64,000 nucleotides of DNA. Origin: CATOSD01 sp965203135 (GTDB lineage Bacteria > Chloroflexota > Dehalococcoidia > Lucifugimonadales > CATOSD01). The stretch is from assembly GCA_965203135.1 (NCBI GenBank), contig CBDBBO010000001.1, positions 2,020,821 to 2,084,820 on the forward strand. Direction: 5' to 3'. How positions within the stretch are numbered: the first letter of the stretch is position 1; every line of letters begins with the position of its first letter. Both the position numbers and the translations under genes were made by a program. Shown piece after piece: positions 56,189 to 64,000 of the stretch. Below the pieces are notes generated by a model. That model worked only from the letters and a program-made list of their open reading frames with translations, was not told the origin of the DNA and ran no database searches.

Positions 56189-57616
56189 TTGACGGACCAG
56201 AGAGAATTCAGAAAAGAGCGCGACTCCATGGGTGAGTTCGACGTGCCAGCGGATGCCTACTACGGCGCTAACACCATGCGCGCGGTGCTCAACTTCCCCA
56301 TCAGCGACCTGCGGTTTCCACGGTCGTTCATCCGGGCGGTGGCCCAGATCAAGCTCGCGGCGGCGCAGGTGAACCGCGAGCTGGAGCTATTGGACGAGGA
56401 CCTCGCCGACGCCATCGCGAGCGCGGCGCAGGAGGTGGCCGACGGCGGACTCGACGACCAGTTCGTGGTGGACATCTTCCAGACCGGCTCCGGCACGTCC
56501 ACCAACATGAACGCCAACGAGGTCATCTCCAACCGCGCCATCGAACTGCTCGGCGGCGAGATAGGCTCGCGCACGCCCGTCCATCCCAACGACCACGTGA
56601 ACATAGGCCAGTCGTCCAACGACGTCATCCCTACGGCCATACACATCTCGGCGCTCAAGGCCATCGAGGACGATCTCGCGCCCGCCATCGCCAAGCTCCA
56701 GCGGGAGTTTGAGCGCAAGGCCGAAGAGTTCATGCCCATCATCAAGACGGGCAGGACTCACCTGCAGGACGCGACTCCGGTGCGACTGGGCCAGGAGTTC
56801 CAGGGCTACGCGGCCCAGATGGATCGCTCGCTGCGAAGACTGGACCACGCGCGGGCTGAGCTGTCCGAGGTCGCGCTGGGGGGCACCGCGGTGGGGACAG
56901 GCATAAACACCCATCCCGAGTTCGCTTCGCGGGTATGCGAGAAGCTGTCCGAGATGCTGGGCGTAACCGTGACGGAGACCGACGCGGACGGCCACTTCCA
57001 GGCGCAGAGCACCCTGGACGGCGTGGTGGCGGCGAGCGGCGCGCTAAAGACGATTGCCGTGAGCCTGATGAAAATCTGCAACGACATCCGCTGGCTGGGC
57101 TCCGGCCCGCGCGCAGGGCTTGGCGAAATCGACCTGCCAGAGGTGCAGCCGGGCAGCTCCATCATGCCCGGCAAGGTCAACCCGGTGATACCCGAATCGG
57201 TGTGCCAGGTAGCCGCTCAGGTGATTGGCAACGACGCAGCCATAGCGGTGGCGGGGCAGTCGGGCAACTTCGAGATCAACGTCATGATGCCGGTCGCCGC
57301 GTACAATCTGCTGCAGTCGATAGACCTGCTGGCGGCGGCGGCCGACAATCTGGCCGAGCAGTGCGTGAGCGGCCTGCGGGCGACGCAGCGCGGCCCGGAG
57401 ATGGTCGAGCGTGGACTCGCCATCGTCACCTCGCTGGTGCCGCACGTCGGCTACGACGCCTCAGCCGCGATAGCCAAGGAGGCGCAGGCGACGGGCCGGA
57501 CGGTGAAAGAAGTCGCCCTGGAGGCGACGAGCCTCAGCGGAGAGGAGCTCGACGACATTCTCGACCCGAGCTCGATGACCGAGCCGGGTCTCGGCGCGGG
57601 GGTGTCAGTGGGCTAG
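56189..57616 (+). CDS. fumC: class II fumarate hydratase
   Basis: A 475-residue class II fumarase, hydrating fumarate to L-malate in the citric acid cycle. FRKERDSMGEFDVPADAYYG is the N-terminal signature, GSGTSTNMNANEVISNRA and HPNDHVNIGQSSNDVIPTA the two active-site regions, KTGRTHLQDATPVRLGQEF follows, and GSSIMPGKVNPVIPE is the conserved loop with the catalytic serine. TTG 56189 is chosen: CAGGAG lies 6 bases upstream. ATG 56150 is also in frame but lacks a site. The end overlaps the CCA enzyme gene by 12 bases. A -10 TATATT lies near 56133. Confidence 0.94.
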   Translation: MTDQREFRKERDSMGEFDVPADAYYGANTMRAVLNFPISDLRFPRSFIRAVAQIKLAAAQVNRELELLDEDLADAIASAAQEVADGGLDDQFVVDIFQTGSGTSTNMNANEVISNRAIELLGGEIGSRTPVHPNDHVNIGQSSNDVIPTAIHISALKAIEDDLAPAIAKLQREFERKAEEFMPIIKTGRTHLQDATPVRLGQEFQGYAAQMDRSLRRLDHARAELSEVALGGTAVGTGINTHPEFASRVCEKLSEMLGVTVTETDADGHFQAQSTLDGVVAASGALKTIAVSLMKICNDIRWLGSGPRAGLGEIDLPEVQPGSSIMPGKVNPVIPESVCQVAAQVIGNDAAIAVAGQSGNFEINVMMPVAAYNLLQSIDLLAAAADNLAEQCVSGLRATQRGPEMVERGLAIVTSLVPHVGYDASAAIAKEAQATGRTVKEVALEATSLSGEELDDILDPSSMTEPGLGAGVSVG

Positions 57617-58837
57617 CCGCCCCCGCACGTAGGCGACCTCGTCCTCGCGCGTGACGACCTCGCCGTCTAGCCTCGCGCGCCTGAGCGCCCGAAGCAGTTC
57701 GCCCATGCGCGGCCCCCTCTCCACGCCCAGCGCCAGCAGGTCGTTGCCGTCCAGCAGCGGGCGAACGTGGCGTAGGTCGTCCAGGTAGCGGCGCACCCAG
57801 GCCGCTGCCGGGTCGTCGTCTGTAACGGCGCTGGCGCGTAGGGCGTGCTCGTCGTAGACACTCAGCAGCCCGTCTACCTCGCTGGGCCGCAGTCCGGAGC
57901 GACGCAGCCGGCCCACGACGTCCCGCAGCGCTATGGTGTCGTCCACCACTCGCGCCCAGTCCGTGCCCATATTTAGCCTGCGGATCAACGTGGGCGCGGC
58001 CTCCGCGGGCAGCGACGACACCAGAAGCGACAGCAGCACCAGCCTCGTGTCGGGGCAACCGCCCGCCGTCTCGTCTATCGGCGCGAGCGTGGCGTCGTCG
58101 GGGTCCAGCGACGGGTGTACGGCCCGCAGCACGCCCGCGTCGCGCAGTAGCCGTAGAACGCGAGCGGCGCTCGGCTCGTCGAAAACCTTTTCAAGCTCGT
58201 GGCGCAGCCGATCGCCGGATATCGCGTCCAGGTAGCCGATGTCATGGTCCAGCGCACGCCGGGTCTCCGGCTCGATGTGGAAGCCGTAGCGTCCCGCATA
58301 GCGCAGTGCCCGGACGATGCGCGTCGCGTCGTCGCGGAAGCTGCCTTCGTGCAGCGTGCGGACTAAGCCGCTTCGCAGGTCCTCGACGCCGCCGAACTGG
58401 TCTAGCAGATCGCCCCACGATTCGCCGTGCACCTCTACCGCCATGGCGTTGATGGAGAAGTCGCGCCGCGCGAGGTCTTCAGATATGCTACCGGGTCTCA
58501 CGCTCGGCAGCGCACCGGGATGTGCGTAGCTCTCAGCGCGCGCCATAACCAGGTCAAACGCGACACCGTTCACACTGAGTTCGTGCGTGCCGAACTGCGA
58601 CGAGGCCAACACCTGGCCGCCGAGCGAGTCCGCCAGCGCGAACCCGAAGCGTGGTCCGCCCGACACCGCCGTGACGTCCAGATCCACGACGGGGCGGCCC
58701 AACAGCGCGTCCCGCAGCGCGCCGCCCACGAGGTACAGCCGCACGCCGCGCCGCGCCGATTCGACGGCGGCTCTTCTCAGAAGCTCTCTCTGGTCCGGCG
58801 CGAGCGCGGCACTCAGCATATCGGCGATGTTTGACAT
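57605..58837 (-). CDS. cca: CCA tRNA nucleotidyltransferase/poly(A) polymerase family
   Basis: A 410-residue class II nucleotidyltransferase that adds or repairs the CCA tail of tRNA. LYLVGGALRDALLGRPVVDLDV has the GG and the two metal-binding aspartates (Asp52, Asp54); FGTHELSVNGVAFDLVMARAE, DLARRDFSINAMAVEV (the RRDF motif), DLLDQFGGVEDL and DDATRIVRALRYAGR complete the catalytic core. The HD domain is absent, which is common. GGAG precedes ATG 58837. It is convergent with fumC. The tRNA genes nearby encode their own CCA, so the role here would be repair. Confidence 0.92.
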   Translation of the reverse strand: MSNIADMLSAALAPDQRELLRRAAVESARRGVRLYLVGGALRDALLGRPVVDLDVTAVSGGPRFGFALADSLGGQVLASSQFGTHELSVNGVAFDLVMARAESYAHPGALPSVRPGSISEDLARRDFSINAMAVEVHGESWGDLLDQFGGVEDLRSGLVRTLHEGSFRDDATRIVRALRYAGRYGFHIEPETRRALDHDIGYLDAISGDRLRHELEKVFDEPSAARVLRLLRDAGVLRAVHPSLDPDDATLAPIDETAGGCPDTRLVLLSLLVSSLPAEAAPTLIRRLNMGTDWARVVDDTIALRDVVGRLRRSGLRPSEVDGLLSVYDEHALRASAVTDDDPAAAWVRRYLDDLRHVRPLLDGNDLLALGVERGPRMGELLRALRRARLDGEVVTREDEVAYVRGRLAH

Positions 58838-58955
58838 GGCGGGCGCTCCGGCATCGGGGCGGGCGTCGTTGGCCGCGCCTCGCGGTGTAGTGTACCATGT
58901 GCCAAGCGACACACCATGACGTCGCGTCCATCCCAATTGGAGGCTCCCCAAAACG

Positions 58956-59408
58956 ATGACCGACACTGGAAGCCCCATCACCACCGACGACCCGGTCGCC
59001 GCCGCGCGCGACTGGTTCGCCGAGCTGGGACGGTGCTGCGCCGCAGTGGACTACGACTCGGCTGAGGCTATCTTCGCGCCGGACGTGGTCTCGTTCGGGA
59101 CCAGGGCCGACGTCGTTTCCGGGCTGGGCCCGCTGCGGCGCAACCAGTGGGAGGGCATCTGGCCGAACATAGCGGACTTCCGAGTCCAACTTGACAGCGT
59201 GCGGTCGGGCGGTGACGACCGGCACGCTTGGGGCGTCGCCACGTGGACGTCCACCGGCTTTCACGAAAGCGGCGAGGCGTTCTTCAGGCCGGGCAGGGCG
59301 ACCGTCACGCTGGAGCGGCGCGGCGGCGCGTGGCTGGCCACTCACACGCACTTCTCGCTCAACCCCGGCACGCCGCCCAGGACGTTCGGGCGGAAATCTT
59401 CCCAATAG
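58956..59408 (+). CDS. NTF2-like (SnoaL/ketosteroid isomerase fold) protein
   Basis: A 150-residue protein of the NTF2-like superfamily. AARDWFAELGRCCAAVDYDS begins the first helix, AEAIFAPDVVSFGTRADVVS is the fold's first strand pair, and GDDRHAWGVATWTSTGFHES followed by GRATVTLERRGGAWLATHTH the later sheet with the usual final His. Members include small isomerases and DUF4440 proteins; the fold alone does not fix the reaction. GGAGG precedes ATG 58956. Its stop runs into a repeat copy, 95 bp before the second CocE hydrolase gene, with which it may be co-transcribed. Confidence 0.82.
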   Translation: MTDTGSPITTDDPVAAARDWFAELGRCCAAVDYDSAEAIFAPDVVSFGTRADVVSGLGPLRRNQWEGIWPNIADFRVQLDSVRSGGDDRHAWGVATWTSTGFHESGEAFFRPGRATVTLERRGGAWLATHTHFSLNPGTPPRTFGRKSSQ

Positions 59409-59447
59409 TCCCTTCCCCCCTCGCAGGGGGAAGGTTAGGATGGGGGT
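59408..59447 (+). repeat. dispersed hairpin repeat, copy 6
   Basis: GTCCCTTCCCCCCTCGCAGG with its arm, then GGTTAGGATGGGGGTC. Nearly identical to copy 1 at 10341-10380, which lies 49 kb away in the opposite orientation. Confidence 0.85.
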
Positions 59448-59503
59448 CGGCAACGACGTACCAATGTCGCGTTTCCACCCCCTGTCAATAGAAAGGCCCC
59501 ACC

Positions 59504-61363
59504 ATGACCACCACTTACGAAGGCTCGGTCCAGCGATACGAGTCGATAGCCGAGCGAAACGTGATTATGCGGACTCGGGACGGCGTGGCGCTCGCCGCCG
59601 ACGTCTACTATCCGGCGCTGGAGGGACGCAGGGCGGACGGCGCCTTCCCGGTCGTGCTCGAGCGCACGCCCTACGGTAAGACCGCGCCGCGCCAGGCCAA
59701 CAAAGGCCACTACTTCGCGCGCCGAGGCTACGTGTGCGTCATCCAGGACGTGAGAGGACGTTTCGATTCGGAGGGCGAGTTCTACGCCTTCGCCAAGGAA
59801 GCGCCTGACGGCTTCGACTGCGTGGAGTGGATAGCTTCCCAGCCCTGGAGCGACGGCAAGATAGGCACCATGGGCGACTCCTACGCCGGCAGCGACCAGG
59901 CTGCGCTCGCGACGATGGACCCGCCGCACCTGTCGGCGATGGTCGTCGCGGTCGGGGCGTCCAACTACTACCACAGCTCCATGCGCCAGAACGGCGCGCT
60001 GGAGCAGCGTTTCCTCATCTACGCCTTCCGCATGGCGGTCACCAGCCGGGAGGCGGCCGCCGACCCGTCGCTCAAGGCCGCGCTCATCCGCGAGTACACC
60101 CAGCGACTCCCCGACCACGTAAGGAGCTTCCCGCTGAAGGAGGGCACGACTATACTGCGCCGGCTGCCGTCCTACGAGCGGTGGGCCATCGACCTGCTGA
60201 CCCACGGCGAGTACTCCGGCTACTGGCGGCAGCGGGGCTACGCGCCGGACGAGTACTACGAGGAGCACGCCGACGTGCCCACGCTGTACCTGGGCGGCTG
60301 GTACGACTCCTACGCCCGCAACACCTGCGCCAGCTACGCCTTGCTGAGCAAGATGAAGAAGTCCCGCCAGCACCTGCTCATGGGGCCGTGGACGCACGGC
60401 CAGTACGAGGTCACCCAGTCGGGAGACCTGGACTTCGGACCGGACGCGCAGATCCACTACAACGACCTGCGGCTGTCGTTCTTCGACCACCACCTGAAGG
60501 GGCTGCGGTCGGCCGCCGCGGACTGGGCGCCGGTTCGCATATTCACCATGGGCACCGGCGACGGCGCGCGAGACATTCTCGGCGCGCCGGGCGCGAACGC
60601 GGACTACGCGGGGCTGATCAGCCACGGCGGCTACTGGCGTGACGAGGCCGATTGGCCGGTTCCCGACACCAGCTTCACGCCTTACTACCTGGGCGCCGGC
60701 GGCGGCCTCTCGCCCGACAGGCCCTCGGCTGCGGACACCGCTCCCAGCCGCTACACGTTCGATCCTTCGGACCCGGTGCCGACCATCGGGGGCGGCATTT
60801 CTGCGGCGGAAACGATCATGAAGGCAGGGGCTTTCGACCAGCGCGGGCGGGCGGACTTCTTCGGATGCGAGGACACGCTGTCGCTGAACTCGCGTCAGGA
60901 CGTGCTGACGTTCCAGACGGAGCCGCTGGAGCGTCCGGTGGAGGTTACCGGACCAATCGAGGTGCGGCTGTGGGTGTCCTCCTCCGCGCCGGACACGGAC
61001 TTTACAGCCAAGCTGCTGGACGTCTACCCACCCGGCGCAGAACACCCCGACGGGCTGGCGATCAACCTGACGGACTCCATCATCCGCGCGCGCTACCGCA
61101 ACGGCTGGGAGACGCCGGAGCTGATGGAGCCGGGCGAGGCGTACGAGCTTGTGTTCCAGCTCTATCCCACGTCCAACGTGTTCAAGGCGGGCCACCGCAT
61201 ACGCCTGGACGTGAGCAGCAGCAACTGGCCGCGCTTCGACGCGAACCCGAACACGGGCGGCCCGCTCGGCTTGGAACAGCGCAGCGTGGTGGCGCACCAG
61301 GCGGTGTACCACGACGCCGAGCGTGCGTCCTGCGTGGTCCTGCCCATCGGCAGGGAGGGCTGA
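59504..61363 (+). CDS. CocE/NonD family serine hydrolase (second copy)
   Basis: A 619-residue paralogue of the hydrolase at 1964-3715. VIMRTRDGVALAADVYYPAL opens it, GTMGDSYAGSDQAALATMDP holds the nucleophile Ser126 in GDSYAG, YDSYARNTCASYALL follows in the cap, and the C-terminal jelly roll has GLAINLTDSIIRARYRNGWE. Similar length and clear local identity, but overall diverged. A loop of about 20 residues around residue 380 (AGGGLSPDRPSAADTAPSRY) is extra. No signal peptide. The ribosome site before ATG 59504 is weak (GAAAGG). Confidence 0.88.
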   Translation: MTTTYEGSVQRYESIAERNVIMRTRDGVALAADVYYPALEGRRADGAFPVVLERTPYGKTAPRQANKGHYFARRGYVCVIQDVRGRFDSEGEFYAFAKEAPDGFDCVEWIASQPWSDGKIGTMGDSYAGSDQAALATMDPPHLSAMVVAVGASNYYHSSMRQNGALEQRFLIYAFRMAVTSREAAADPSLKAALIREYTQRLPDHVRSFPLKEGTTILRRLPSYERWAIDLLTHGEYSGYWRQRGYAPDEYYEEHADVPTLYLGGWYDSYARNTCASYALLSKMKKSRQHLLMGPWTHGQYEVTQSGDLDFGPDAQIHYNDLRLSFFDHHLKGLRSAAADWAPVRIFTMGTGDGARDILGAPGANADYAGLISHGGYWRDEADWPVPDTSFTPYYLGAGGGLSPDRPSAADTAPSRYTFDPSDPVPTIGGGISAAETIMKAGAFDQRGRADFFGCEDTLSLNSRQDVLTFQTEPLERPVEVTGPIEVRLWVSSSAPDTDFTAKLLDVYPPGAEHPDGLAINLTDSIIRARYRNGWETPELMEPGEAYELVFQLYPTSNVFKAGHRIRLDVSSSNWPRFDANPNTGGPLGLEQRSVVAHQAVYHDAERASCVVLPIGREG

Positions 61364-61446
61364 CGTACCCACAGTTCCCGTGCGTCAGCGGCTCTCTAGC
61401 CGCCCTGCACGTGGCCGTCGTGGAGGCCGCCACGAGGTCCGACTTG

Positions 61447-61475
61447 TTGACTGTGAGACGGCGCAAACCTATACT
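61447..61475 (+). promoter_or_regulatory. dnaN promoter
   Basis: TTGACT, 17 bp, TATACT, one of the best sigma-70-type matches in the window. Predicted start near 61482, 23 bases before ATG 61505 with GGAGG between. Confidence 0.7.
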
Positions 61476-61504
61476 GTTGCGCACTTAATCGGAGGTTTCG
61501 AGGA

Positions 61505-62671
61505 ATGAGGCTTACGTGCCTTCAAGAGAATCTCAGCCGAGGGCTTGGCGTCGTGGGTAGGGCAGTCGCCACCCGCACCACCTTGCCGATTACCCAGCAC
61601 GTTCTCCTGTCCACGGACAGGTCGAGGCTGAAGCTTTCCGCGACAAATCTGCAGATAGCCATCAGCACCTGGGTGGGCGCGCAGGTTGAGGACGAAGGGG
61701 CGATTACCATTCCCGCCCGCCTCCTGACCGACTTCGTAAACTCGCTTCCCAACGAGCGCGTCGACGTGGACGCCATAGAGCAACCAAAGGGCCTTAGCTT
61801 CAAGTGCGCGCGATTCGAGGCCAACATCAACGGCACAGACGCCGAGGACTTCCCGCCCATACCCTCCGTGGAGGACGGCGTGGTGTGCAGGATCGACGCG
61901 GACGTGCTGCGAAAGGCCATCAGCCACGTGGAGTTCGCCGCGGCGACGGAAGACTCCCGCCCCGTGCTCACAGGCATCAAGGTCGAGGCCTCAGGAGACG
62001 GCTTCACTTTCGCCGCCGCGGACGGCTTCCGGCTCGCGGTGTACAAGGGCAAGCTGGCGGAACCCCTGGACGGCGAGCTCGATTTCATCATTCCGAGCAG
62101 GGCTATGCAGGAAGTCAGCCGGCTCATCGGAAGCCAGCAGGAGCAGGTCGAGTTCACCGTCACCACCGCGAGGAGCCAGGCGCTGTTCAAGCTCGAGAAC
62201 GTGGAGCTGACGTCTCAGCTCATCCAGGGCACTTTCCCCAACTACGCGCAGCTCATTCCCGAAAGTTGGGGTACCCGCGTGGTAGTGGACCTGAACCAGT
62301 TCTCGCAGGCAACCAAGTCCACGTCCATCTTCGCCAGGGACGGCAGCGGCATCGTGAGGCTTCAGATTTCGGAGCCGCCCGACGGCTCGGACACCGGCCG
62401 CATGTCCATATCCTCCAGGGCGGAGGAGCTCGGCGAGAACCAGGGCGAGATCGACGGCGAGGTCGAGGGCGACGAGGCCAAGATCGCCTTCAACAGCAAG
62501 TACCTCGTCGACGTTCTGGACGTGCTTCAGGGGAGCAAAGTGGCCCTCGAGACCACCACGCCCTCCAGCCCCGGCGTCATTCGCCCCGTGGGTGTAGAGG
62601 ACGCGCCCGCGATCCACGGACGACTACGTGCACGTGGTGATGCCGATGTTCGTCCAGTGGTAGTCGGCTAG
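61505..62671 (+). CDS. dnaN: DNA polymerase III beta subunit (sliding clamp), altered C-terminus
   Basis: A 388-residue open frame for the ring-shaped processivity clamp. MRLTCLQENLSRGLGVVGRA, LPITQHVLLSTDRSRLKLSA, FPPIPSVEDGVVCRIDADVL and QLIQGTFPNYAQLIPESWGT mark the three similar domains. The end is wrong: after GVIRPVGVEDAPAIH the frame runs into an unrelated tail to 62671. In the next frame the normal ending DYVHVVMPMFVQW is present, with a stop at 62661-62663. One extra G near 62618 explains it. The lost ending lines the pocket for clamp-binding proteins, so a sequence error is more likely than a living cell without it. dnaA and recF are not adjacent. Confidence 0.9.
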   Translation: MRLTCLQENLSRGLGVVGRAVATRTTLPITQHVLLSTDRSRLKLSATNLQIAISTWVGAQVEDEGAITIPARLLTDFVNSLPNERVDVDAIEQPKGLSFKCARFEANINGTDAEDFPPIPSVEDGVVCRIDADVLRKAISHVEFAAATEDSRPVLTGIKVEASGDGFTFAAADGFRLAVYKGKLAEPLDGELDFIIPSRAMQEVSRLIGSQQEQVEFTVTTARSQALFKLENVELTSQLIQGTFPNYAQLIPESWGTRVVVDLNQFSQATKSTSIFARDGSGIVRLQISEPPDGSDTGRMSISSRAEELGENQGEIDGEVEGDEAKIAFNSKYLVDVLDVLQGSKVALETTTPSSPGVIRPVGVEDAPAIHGRLRARGDADVRPVVVG

Positions 62672-62697
62672 CTCACACGCACGCCACGCAACGCGAA

Positions 62698-62725
62698 ACG
62701 CCCCGCGCCGCATGGGCCGGGGCGT
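62698..62725 (+). terminator. hairpin after dnaN
   Basis: ACGCCCCG and CGGGGCGT around a 12-base loop that can pair further. It lies 35 bases after the true dnaN stop (62663). No U-tract. Confidence 0.5.
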
Positions 62726-62739
62726 CTGTGTGTTCGGAT

Positions 62740-62827
62740 TGGTGCCCAGGAAGGGATTCGAACCCCCACCCCCTGTAAAGGGAAGCGGATTTTAAGTCCG
62801 CCGCGTCTTCCATTCCGCCACCTGGGC
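62740..62827 (-). tRNA. tRNA-Leu(TAA)
   Basis: Minus strand. The acceptor stem GCCCAGG/CCTGGGC is perfect, the anticodon arm GCGGA-CTTAAAA-TCCGC shows anticodon TAA (reads TTA), a long variable arm (TTCCCTTTACAGGG) marks it as type II, and the T-arm has GGTTCGAATCC. CCA is encoded (62740-62742). Confidence 0.96.
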
Positions 62828-62880
62828 CTAACGGCGTGTGCGCTACCGAATGGCCGCCCGCCTCAATTGTAGGCGAACCG

Positions 62881-64000
62881 CTAGAGGAAAATCGGCGCGA
62901 ACACCAGCGCGACTATGGACATTAACTTGATGAGAATGTTCAGGGCTGGCCCGGAGGTATCCTTGAAGGGGTCGCCCACCGTGTCGCCGACCACCGCCGC
63001 GGCGTGAGCGTCGGAGCCCTTGCCGCCCAGGTTGCCGGCCTCGATGTACTTCTTGGCGTTGTCCCACGCGCCGCCCGCGTTGGCCATCATGATGGCCAAG
63101 CAGGAAGCCGGTCGCGATCGCGCCGATGAGCATTCCGCCCAGCGCCTCCGCGCCAAGTATGACGCCCACCACGATGGGCGCGATTATCGCCAGGAGTCCG
63201 GGGAGCACCATCTCTCGCATCGCGCCCCTGGTGCTTATGTCCACCGCGCGCGCGTAATCGGCGTTCGCGGTGCCCTCCATCAGCCCGGCAATCTCCCGGA
63301 ACTGGCGTCGGACTTCCTGAACCATGGCGTTCGCGGCGCGGCCCACCGCCTGCATTGTGAGCGCGGCAAACAGGAACGGCAGCATCGCGCCGACGATGAG
63401 ACCCATCAGCACGCTGATATCCAGCAGGTCGAACGAGTCTATGCCGGTGACTTGCGAGTAGGCCGCCATCAGCGCCAGGGCCGTCAGCACCGCCGAGCCG
63501 ATGGCGAACCCCTTGCCCGTGGCCGCCGTCGTGTTGCCGAGCGAGTCCAGCGCGTCCGTGCGCTCGCGCACCTCGGGGTCGAGCCCCGCCTGCTCCGCGA
63601 TTCCGCCCGCGTTGTCGGCGACAGGGCCGTAGGCGTCCCGTCGCGAGCGTGATGCCGAGCGTGGACAGCATTCCCACCGCGGCGAGCGCCACGCCGTAGG
63701 TGTCGGCCAGCACGTAGGCCAGCCACAATCGCCACGACAACGACCACGCCGGGAACCACTGTGCTCAGCATTCCCAGCCCCAGGCCGCCAATGATGACCG
63801 TCGCGGGGCCGGTCTCGGCCTGTTTGGCGATGTCGCGCGTGAATCCGAACTCGTATGAGGTGAAGGTCTCCGAGGCAGTGCCTATGATCTGGCCGGCCAC
63901 CAGGCCCACGAGAACGACCCAGAACAGGTCGAAGCTCATGTCCAGCATCGTCAGCGCAATCGCCGTGCCGACGAGCACGAGCGCGCCGGACGTGAAGATG
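62881..64000 (-). pseudogene. hppA: membrane-bound pyrophosphatase, C-terminal part with three frameshifts; runs off the window
   Basis: The C-terminal half of an ion-pumping inorganic pyrophosphatase. In order along the minus strand: IIGTASETFTSYEFGFTRDI, LADTYGVALAAVGMLSTLGI, PVADNAGGIAEQAG, DSLGNTTAATGKGFAIGSAV, MEGTANADYARAVDISTRGA, ANAGGAWDNAKKYIEAGNLG and GDTVGDPFKDTSGPALNILI. These are classical active-site segments, but they lie in different frames, with shifts near 63720, 63638 and 63098. Each is undone by removing one base from a short run. GNTTAA (Ala, not Lys) points to the K+-dependent subfamily, which pumps H+ or Na+. The 5' end is beyond position 64000. Confidence 0.9.

Overview
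The window is a GC-rich stretch of a bacterial chromosome. Its content (several CaiB/BaiF CoA-transferases, acyl-CoA dehydrogenases, MmgE/PrpD proteins, enoyl-CoA hydratases, NIPSNAP, DUF2332 and Uma2 proteins) suits an uncultured Chloroflexota lineage of the Dehalococcoidia/SAR202 type. That assignment is inference from gene content; no rRNA gene is present. No origin, CRISPR array or phage is visible. Two tRNA genes, tRNA-Thr(CGT) and tRNA-Leu(TAA), are present.

Layout. 0.1-10 kb: AMP-forming acyl-CoA synthetase with a CocE/NonD hydrolase, tRNA-Thr, an MFS transporter, MmgE/PrpD, a YHS-like protein and two acyl-CoA dehydrogenases. 10-12.3 kb: a repeat-rich gap and two unrecognised genes (one frameshifted), bracketed by near-identical acyl-CoA dehydrogenase copies. 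13.7-21.4 kb: the best candidate for an undescribed pathway. It has two CaiB-type CoA-transferases, an inverted HigBA module, then MmgE/PrpD, an HMG-CoA-lyase-like DRE-TIM enzyme, a MaoC hydratase split over two genes and a small unknown protein, ending at a perfect 17-bp terminator. 21.5-26 kb: an oligopeptide-type ABC importer (binding lipoprotein and two permeases) without ATPase genes. 26-33 kb: CapA-like, GMC oxidoreductase, class III aminotransferase, DUF2332, Uma2 and NIPSNAP genes. 33.2-37.5 kb: a symmetrical hydratase-CaiB-CaiB-hydratase operon. 37.6-44.7 kb: VapBC and housekeeping genes yifB, an RNase H-fold exonuclease, selA, an AIM24-like gene and rarA. 44.7-47.8 kb: a membrane/zinc-ribbon gene cut in two by an intact ISAs1-family element. 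48-55.5 kb: zinc-ribbon/thiolase pair, GIY-YIG nuclease, HAD-like protein, MFS transporter, threonine aldolase and two tandem alpha/beta hydrolases. 55.6-64 kb: a membrane protein, fumC, CCA-adding enzyme, NTF2-like, a second CocE hydrolase, dnaN, tRNA-Leu and part of a membrane pyrophosphatase.

Together the enzymes suggest a heterotroph that activates many carboxylic acids by CoA-ligase or CoA-transferase and then dehydrogenates, hydrates and cleaves the acyl-CoAs. Substrates cannot be read from the sequence.

Regulation. Many genes have a -35/17 bp/-10 promoter, often with TGC directly before the -10 hexamer. Three genes (higBA, vapBC and the IS-interrupted gene) have the -10 placed so that transcripts should start at or within a few bases of the ATG. 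A hairpin-forming repeat about 40 bp long occurs at least six times.

Quality caveat. Single-base frameshifts in dnaN and, three times, in the pyrophosphatase gene all look like extra bases in short homopolymers, so some broken genes here are probably consensus errors.
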